Positions 61,155 to 64,000 of a stretch of DNA of 64,000 nt are shown here, piece by piece; the first letter of the stretch is position 1, and each line of letters begins with the position of its first letter. Location of the stretch: assembly GCA_033239525.1 (NCBI GenBank), contig BSYO01000023.1, forward strand, positions 13,284,158 to 13,348,157, in the 5' to 3' direction. Position numbers and translations under genes: made by a program. This stretch comes from Nepenthes gracilis. Lineage: Eukaryota; Streptophyta; Magnoliopsida; Caryophyllales; Nepenthaceae. The notes under the pieces are model-generated. The model was not told where the DNA came from and did not search any database. It was given only the letters and a program-made list of their open reading frames with translations.

Positions 61155-61403
61155 AGAGAGAGAGAGAGAAAAGGAGACAAGAGGAAAGTAAAGCTTTCGG
61201 GCTTACTCTTTAATGGAGGAAGGGATAGCGACAGAGACCCACACTGGCAAATCTCAATTGGACAGAGCCGAATGGCCGAAAGTCCTGTCCTTTCAAGTGC
61301 CTCGGTGTTGGTGAAGCGTTATTGTGTCGAGATCAGACCCCTGGTAAACGACGTCGACTCGACTATGCTTGCCCGCTACAGCAATGGCGGATTAGCTTGC
61401 TGA

Positions 61404-64000
61404 AATGCCATGATTTTCAAAGTTGATTCAAGAGCATCCATGAATTGACGATTGTCAGGGACAAAGTGAATATTTAAACTCATCTTTCCACGTTTAAATT
61501 AATATCATTCTTAAAAAAACCAAAAAAATAGTGAATTTAAATTTAAGTGCCTGTAAATAATTTTTTTATTTAAAAATTTATATTTTTATAAAAGTGTTTT
61601 AATTTAAGAGAAGTGTGTATACACTCTAAACAAATTTAAATTACATTTTAATTGTTTGAAATGTCAACCCCTTTTTCCGTTAGAATGAAGGAGTTTTATA
61701 GAAATTAAGAAATGATTGACTTTTCTTATCAACTGTTTAAAAAACTGTCGAGCAGATTAGATTTAGTCCAACTAATAATTTTAATCGACACCCAAAGTCA
61801 TTATTTTAAGATAAAAAAGTGAAACTGTCTTGACTATTGATGTTGGTTCTATCTTTGTTCTAGAAGTAAACTGCTTATATATATATTAGAGGAATAATTA
61901 TTTAAAAAAAATATAATTTTTAAATATGTTATAACTATTATAAAAATATTTGTAATTGTGGGATAATTGACTAAAATTTACTTATTAAAAATTATTAAAA
62001 TTAAAAGATTTTTTCTAATTTTTTTATTTTAAAATAATAATTTGATTTTTATCAATTACATGCCAAACTTTTGAATCTTTGTTTATAGTCAAGGCAAATT
62101 ATATTAATTTTTCAAATTATATTTTTAATATTTAACATTTAATATTTTTTTCTAAATTTCCTAATTTTTTAATTTAAATAATTTTATAAAAATTTTAATA
62201 TCATAAGTTTGTGATGAAATAAAAAAATAAACAAATTAAAATTCAATCTATAGTTCATAAAATTCAGAATATAATATATTAAAAAATAAAAAAATTAAAA
62301 AGATTGGATTTTTTCGATAATTAACTCTAAAATTTATAAAGATACATACAAGGATTTAAAAGCTGTAGAAGATGCATTGAGATTTCAGACACGGATTTTT
62401 TTTTTTTTTTTTTTGAGGAAAATGCTGCAAGTTAACTATTCTAAAACAAATGAATTTCCTAAATTTTTGTTAAATTAGTTTAGAATTGTTTAAATGCTAC
62501 TCAAAATTATTTTGATAAAATATTATAAATAAGAAAAATATTGGATATACATTGTCCCAAATTAATTAATTTTTTTTAAAAAAATTGTTATAGCTAATAT
62601 TTCATTAGTTTGAGAGATCTAAATACCAAGAATTATATAATAATATTAAATTAAATTAATAAATTATTAAGATAAATTGTAAATTTTGATTAGAAATTAA
62701 GTATCAGATTATAATAAAAAAAGTATGAGTGGCACCTGATAAACACAAAAGAAAGCATTAACGTGTTTGTGATAGAATTGTCACACTTGATATACATATG
62801 AAAAGCATTCGTGCACATTGGTGCCAGGATAATAGTGCCTGATACACTCATGCACAGGCTTAAATTAACTTTCATGTTTGATCTGCGCATAACTTACTGT
62901 AAATGACTTTTAGTCTTTCTCAGCTCATTTTTTTGAGTGTTTAAAGAGATAAAAGAGAATGAGAAAAAAATATTTTTTTAAGAAAAGAAAGGGATTTTAA
63001 AACATATACCTTAAGGATTATTTGAATTTAAGTCAAGGTAAATAAATAGATTTAAAATTTATTTTTCCGCCGATAAGCCTATTTATTTATTTTTTGCTAA
63101 AATTATTAAAGTTTTTTTTATTATGTCTTGCCTAAAATTTGAGATTTTATATTTCTTAATTATATATAACTATTTATCCATGTCCTCTAATATTTGGCTT
63201 GTATGACTATTCTTCTTTTGTAAATTTTTTTTAGATATTAAAATATACTGTCCATATCTATAAAAATATGTTGAAAATTATTAATTAATATTAAAATTTT
63301 AAAATTTTAAGAATATGAATTTAAGTCAAGGTCAATAAATAGATTTAAAATTTATTTTTTTATTTTTTGCAATTATTAAGTTTTTTTATTATGTTTTGCC
63401 CAAATTTATGAAAAATATTTTATTTTTAATTTTTTTTAAAAATATATTATTTTATAGAAAATTTTTAAATTTTATTCAAATTAAACCATCGTAAGATATC
63501 AACAAAAAGTAAATTTATTAATATAATATCGTATAAAATCCACTCATGGATGATAAAATAATAATAGATATAGCCCAATTAATAGAGTATTTTATAAATG
63601 ATCCATCTGTAGGTTTGCATAGTGAAGTATTGCCCTAACTTATGGGATTAAAACATAAACTAAACTCAAAGGATTACACTTTATTGGAAAATGTATCTCG
63701 GCCTTTGATTTTTTTATTTAACTATTCGACATTTTTCATTTACTCATGCTTTTTTTTTATCTCGTATTTATTATATCCATATTTATTATCTTGTCATTCA
63801 TTTGCTTATTGAGTATTTATCTTAATTTTAATTATCTTATCTTTCTGATTAATAATTTTAGTCTTTGCCCCAATTTGGACTCTTGGTCTTGTGTGGCGGA
63901 TTGTGGCTTTCAAATTTAACTATGTATCTTATTTATTATGGTTGTAAGAAAATTAATTTAAAATTTTGGTTAATATCACAAGCATGCATAAATGTTATTG
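61404..64000. other. AT-rich intergenic region with a pair of direct repeats
   Basis: No coding exon is recognisable. 63023-63130 and 63309-63405 are direct repeats (GAATTTAAGTCAAGGT, then AATAAATAGATTTAAAATTT and TTTTATTATGT), the second with internal deletions. The rest is low-complexity. Confidence 0.5.

Noticed and set aside
60685..61191. 168-codon plus-strand frame opposite exon 1 of the membrane-protein gene
   Set aside because: It is an antisense shadow of a well-supported exon, with a GA microsatellite inside.
1..64000. CRISPR arrays, tRNA or rRNA genes, bacterial-type defence islands
   Set aside because: None was seen. The tandem repeats are too long and lack unique spacers, and the gene content is plant nuclear.

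Overview
This is nuclear DNA from a flowering plant, probably a eudicot. It is AT-rich, has long non-coding stretches, GT-AG introns, several classes of plant transposable elements, and exons from four plant-specific or plant-typical genes. The species cannot be named from the sequence. No rRNA, tRNA, CRISPR or bacterial-type operon was seen.

Genes. (1) 570-2360 (+) is the 3' half of an aluminium-activated malate transporter (ALMT); its 5' exons lie before the window. (2) 9639-17058 (-) is a complete plant RS-subfamily SR splicing factor (RS31 type): five coding exons, 242 residues, and a 5.2 kb first coding intron holding a hAT element and a solo LTR. (3) 39443-42728 (+) is a TAC1-like gene of the IGT/LAZY branch-angle family. 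It has the characteristic 6-nt first coding exon, but its reading frame is unresolved near 40660-40800. (4) 57870-61154 (-) is a complete four-exon gene for a 297-residue two-pass membrane protein of the At1g16860 family. A weak gene-like fragment lies at 21480-22075.

Mobile DNA. 2504-8009 is a gag-only Ty1/copia derivative whose gag is split by a 2.3 kb TGTCACGACC-type insertion. 13540-14450 is a non-autonomous hAT element with an 8-bp target duplication. 16025-16704 is a 680-bp solo LTR with a perfect 5-bp target duplication. 27957-29938 holds four tandem ~495-bp units. 30055-34245 is a two-unit LTR-internal-LTR-internal array of the same family as the solo LTR. 43013-54770 is an 11.8 kb tandem array (LTR-internal-LTR-internal-LTR) of a Ty3/gypsy element, probably Tat-like. 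It lies in minus orientation and carries minus-strand gag remains plus an antisense, apparently spliced ORF on the plus strand. The array sits in an (AT)n tract 285 bp past the TAC1 stop codon. CACTA-like subterminal repeats occur near 19.2-19.7 and 37.0-37.3 kb.

The four genes show no functional linkage. The most unusual content is structural: two separate LTR-sharing tandem retroelement arrays within 25 kb, the antisense ORF of the gypsy array, and the possibly damaged TAC1. Intervals not listed are AT-rich and showed nothing recognisable.
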